Position numbers and translations under genes: made by a program
Shown here: positions 5,849 through 7,579 of the stretch, piece after piece
Numbering within the stretch: the stretch's first letter is position 1
Layout: each line of letters opens with the position of its first letter
Assembly (NCBI GenBank): GCA_014381795.1
Contig: JACNKY010000145.1
Span: 1 to 7,579 of the forward strand
DNA from: Pseudomonadota bacterium
GTDB lineage: Bacteria; SAR324; NAC60-12
Length of the DNA stretch: 7,579 nt
Direction: 5' to 3'
Notes under the pieces: model-generated
What the model was told of the DNA's origin: nothing
The model's input: the letters and a program-made list of their open reading frames with translations, nothing else
Databases searched by the model: none

Positions 5849-6946
5849 TTAGCTGTCTACGGAAGATAAACGTTTGACAAACTGCTCTATTTGAGGCCGA
5901 AATAGATTTTCCAATGCTCCGGCAAAGAGAATCACCAAACCCTGAATAAGCACAACCATGTGACGGTCTATGGCCTGTACTTCAAAAGAAAGCTCTGCTC
6001 CTCCCTGGTAAAGAATTCCAAACAACAGTGCCGCTAACAAAATACCTAAAGGGTGGTTACGGCCAATCAACGAGACTGCTATTCCGGTGAATCCGATTCC
6101 TGCCTGAAAATTGAGCATAAGTCTGTGGCTGGAACCCATGATTTCGTTAATACCTACAAATCCTGCTAATCCACCACCGATGACCATAGCAATGATAATG
6201 TTCTTTGAAATACTTATTCCAGCATATACTGCAGCTGTCTCATTCGTTCCGACTGTCCTCAGTTCATATCCCCATCGAGTATACCAGATAAAACGCCAAA
6301 CTAAAATCAGACTGAGCAGTGCAAAAATGAAAGTTCCATTGAGAGGAGTTTGAGTAATTTCCAAGCCAAACCAGTCAAATATTTCGTGCATTTGCGGAAT
6401 CCAAACACCTTCTGCAAATTCACGTGATTCTGGAGACATGTTTTTAGGCGGTCTTAATACATGCGACAGCAAATTTACCATGATCACCGAGGCGATGAAG
6501 TTGAACATGATGGTGGTTACCACTTCATGACTTCCACGTTTGGCTTTTAAATATCCTGGAATTGCTCCCCAAACTCCACCTAATATAATTGATGCCAAAA
6601 CTGCTAAAGGAAAAACCAGCCAGAGTGGCCAGTTATCAAGCCATAAACAAATTAAACCTACTCCAAGTCCACCAATGTAAGCCTGTCCTTCTGCACCGAT
6701 ATTGAACAATCCGCAATGGAATCCGATCGCAAATGCTAAGCCAGTGAAAATGAAATTGGTGGTGTAATACAAAGTATAACCTAAACCTTCGTCATAGCCA
6801 AATGCACCGTAGAGCATGGTCTTTAAAGCAAACCATGGATCTTCTCCAAGTACCCAAATTACAATTCCTGAAATTAAAAACGCAATTAAAAGATTTGCGA
6901 CTGTAACCAGGGTGACGACGAGCGTGTTGGCTTGACGTTCGTTCAT
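5849..6946 (-). CDS. ABC transporter permease 1, nucleoside/simple-sugar type (NupP/YufP-like)
   Basis: An inner-membrane permease of 365 residues, the larger partner of the permease encoded downstream. It has an N-terminal hydrophobic helix (about 9-33), then the family hallmark FNIGAEGQAYIGG (81-93) and the ATPase-contact loop GYLKAKRGSHEVVTTIM (131-147). YELRTVGTNETAAVYAGIS and GFTGIAVSLIGRNHPLG occupy the C-terminal half. The longer N-terminus and extra extracytoplasmic segment before residue 200 (from RPPKNMSPES on) are typical of the P-type rather than the Q-type subunit. It starts with an ATGA overlap with the ATPase stop, and a strong Shine-Dalgarno AAGGAGG (6957-6951) lies four bases before the ATG, so translation is coupled to the ATPase gene. 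Together with the second permease it should form the channel of a nucleoside importer. Confidence 0.94.
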   Translation of the reverse strand: MNERQANTLVVTLVTVANLLIAFLISGIVIWVLGEDPWFALKTMLYGAFGYDEGLGYTLYYTTNFIFTGLAFAIGFHCGLFNIGAEGQAYIGGLGVGLICLWLDNWPLWLVFPLAVLASIILGGVWGAIPGYLKAKRGSHEVVTTIMFNFIASVIMVNLLSHVLRPPKNMSPESREFAEGVWIPQMHEIFDWFGLEITQTPLNGTFIFALLSLILVWRFIWYTRWGYELRTVGTNETAAVYAGISISKNIIIAMVIGGGLAGFVGINEIMGSSHRLMLNFQAGIGFTGIAVSLIGRNHPLGILLAALLFGILYQGGAELSFEVQAIDRHMVVLIQGLVILFAGALENLFRPQIEQFVKRLSSVDS

Positions 6947-7578
6947 GCGGCCTCCTTGCGTATACCGGCCATTAAGAGTCCAATATCACGTTCATTAGCT
7001 GCGCTCGCTTCCATTTCTCCCATAATTTGTCCTGCAAACATAACCAAAATCCTATCGCTCAAAGAAAGGATTTCATCAAGCTCAACTGAGACCAGTAACA
7101 CTGCTTTTCCTGCATCACGCATAGCAATGAGTTGACGATGAATAAATTCGATTGCTCCGATATCAACTCCGCGGGTTGGTTGCCCCACTACCAACAAATC
7201 CGGATCACGTTCTAATTCACGTGCAACCACTAATTTTTGCTGATTGCCTCCGGAAAAGAGGGAAGCTCTCAAATTAAGATTGTTCGGCCTGACATCGTAA
7301 TGCTCCATACCATGCTTACAAGTTGAGAGGATAGCGTCTCTATCCATTTCGAGTAAACCGTTATACTCAGGCTCGTTGTGGTAACCCAGGATGCTGTTTT
7401 CGTTGGCGGAAAAGGAAGTCACCAAGCCCATACGCTGTCGGTCTTCCGGGACATGCGCCATACCTAATCGCCGCATGTCCGCAGCATCTGCTTTCAAAGC
7501 AGGAGTGATAGTCTCAGAGTTAACTATAAGCTGTCCTTTTTGCAAAGGCTGAATTCCAGTTATTGAAGCTAAAAGCTC
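6943..7578 (-). CDS. ABC transporter ATP-binding protein, C-terminal ATPase domain, nucleoside/simple-sugar type (NupO/YufO-like), partial
   Basis: The frame is open from the right edge to the TGA, giving 211 visible residues of a protein that in this family has about 500 residues and two ATPase domains. The visible part is the second domain after its Walker A. It begins ELLASITGIQ, the helix just after the P-loop. Then come VPEDR (43-47), NENSIL, the ABC signature FSGGNQQK (108-115), the Walker B region DLLVVGQPTRGVDIGA (127-142) and LLVSVELDEI (161-170). The catalytic Glu position is Gln (residue 133) and the H-loop His is Ser (164). This is the usual degenerate second site of this family, in which the first domain hydrolyses ATP. 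An internal TTG at 7545 is not the real start. The stop overlaps the permease ATG (ATGA). It energises import through the two permeases; the N-terminal domain and the binding protein would lie to the right. Confidence 0.94.
   Translation of the reverse strand, partial: ELLASITGIQPLQKGQLIVNSETITPALKADAADMRRLGMAHVPEDRQRMGLVTSFSANENSILGYHNEPEYNGLLEMDRDAILSTCKHGMEHYDVRPNNLNLRASLFSGGNQQKLVVARELERDPDLLVVGQPTRGVDIGAIEFIHRQLIAMRDAGKAVLLVSVELDEILSLSDRILVMFAGQIMGEMEASAANERDIGLLMAGIRKEAA
6951..6957 (-). promoter_or_regulatory. Strong Shine-Dalgarno for permease 1
   Basis: AAGGAGG lies inside the last codons of the ATPase gene, four bases before the permease ATG at 6946. It is the best ribosome binding site in the window and fixes that start. 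It shows that the host uses anti-Shine-Dalgarno pairing even though most other starts here lack a clear site. Confidence 0.8.
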
Positions 7579-7579
7579 A

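Noticed and set aside
7070..7200. Gln for catalytic Glu and Ser for H-loop His in the ATPase as evidence of a dead or novel transporter
   Set aside because: A degenerate second nucleotide-binding site with this QPTRG motif is normal for two-domain ATPases of the nucleoside/simple-sugar importers.
6943..7545. ATPase gene starting at the TTG at 7545 as a short 200-residue protein
   Set aside because: The frame continues open to the window edge and the upstream residues ELLASITGIQP fit the helix after Walker A of this ATPase family, so the gene is simply cut by the window.

Overview
The window looks like an ordinary bacterial chromosome segment, AT-leaning, with no mobile-element, CRISPR, tRNA or rRNA signal. 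I recognise seven protein genes, two of them cut by the window edges, and one intrinsic-terminator-like hairpin. The proteins point to a bacterium (FabH-type ketosynthase III, TsaD, a Bmp/Nup-type nucleoside ABC importer, plant/bacterial-type riboflavin enzymes). The genus cannot be read from the sequence. A Gram-negative, proteobacterial or delta-like lineage is a low-confidence guess.

Left part (1-2746, all minus strand): a membrane-anchored alpha/beta hydrolase of unknown substrate is followed by a stand-alone RibD-type reductase and then by the N-terminal domain of RibB or RibBA, which runs off the left edge. The two riboflavin genes supply, respectively, the reduction of the pyrimidine intermediate and the four-carbon unit of riboflavin. 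The gaps between these three genes are 251 and 279 bases. They are AT-rich, contain sigma70-like promoter candidates and show no FMN riboswitch, so the three genes may be transcribed separately rather than as one tight operon.

Middle (2821-3858, plus strand): tsaD, the universal tRNA t6A-modification enzyme, is transcribed divergently from the hydrolase. It ends 11 bases from the end of the convergent ketosynthase gene. A hairpin over the last codons of tsaD may serve as its terminator.

Right part (3870-7578, minus strand): a compact operon read from the right edge. Its order is the C-terminal ATPase half of a nucleoside/simple-sugar-type ABC importer, permease 1 (ATGA overlap), permease 2 (72-base gap), and a FabH-like ketoacyl-ACP synthase III (5-base gap). 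The ATPase and both permeases form a NupOPQ/YufOPQ-like importer. The substrate-binding lipoprotein and the ATPase N-terminus would lie to the right of the window if present. Why a ketosynthase closes this transporter operon is not evident and is the most unusual piece of context here. I did not find a convincing new biological system; the points worth a second look are the deaminase-less RibD, the ketosynthase/transporter linkage, the divergent TsaD P-loop-like motif and the orphan hydrolase.
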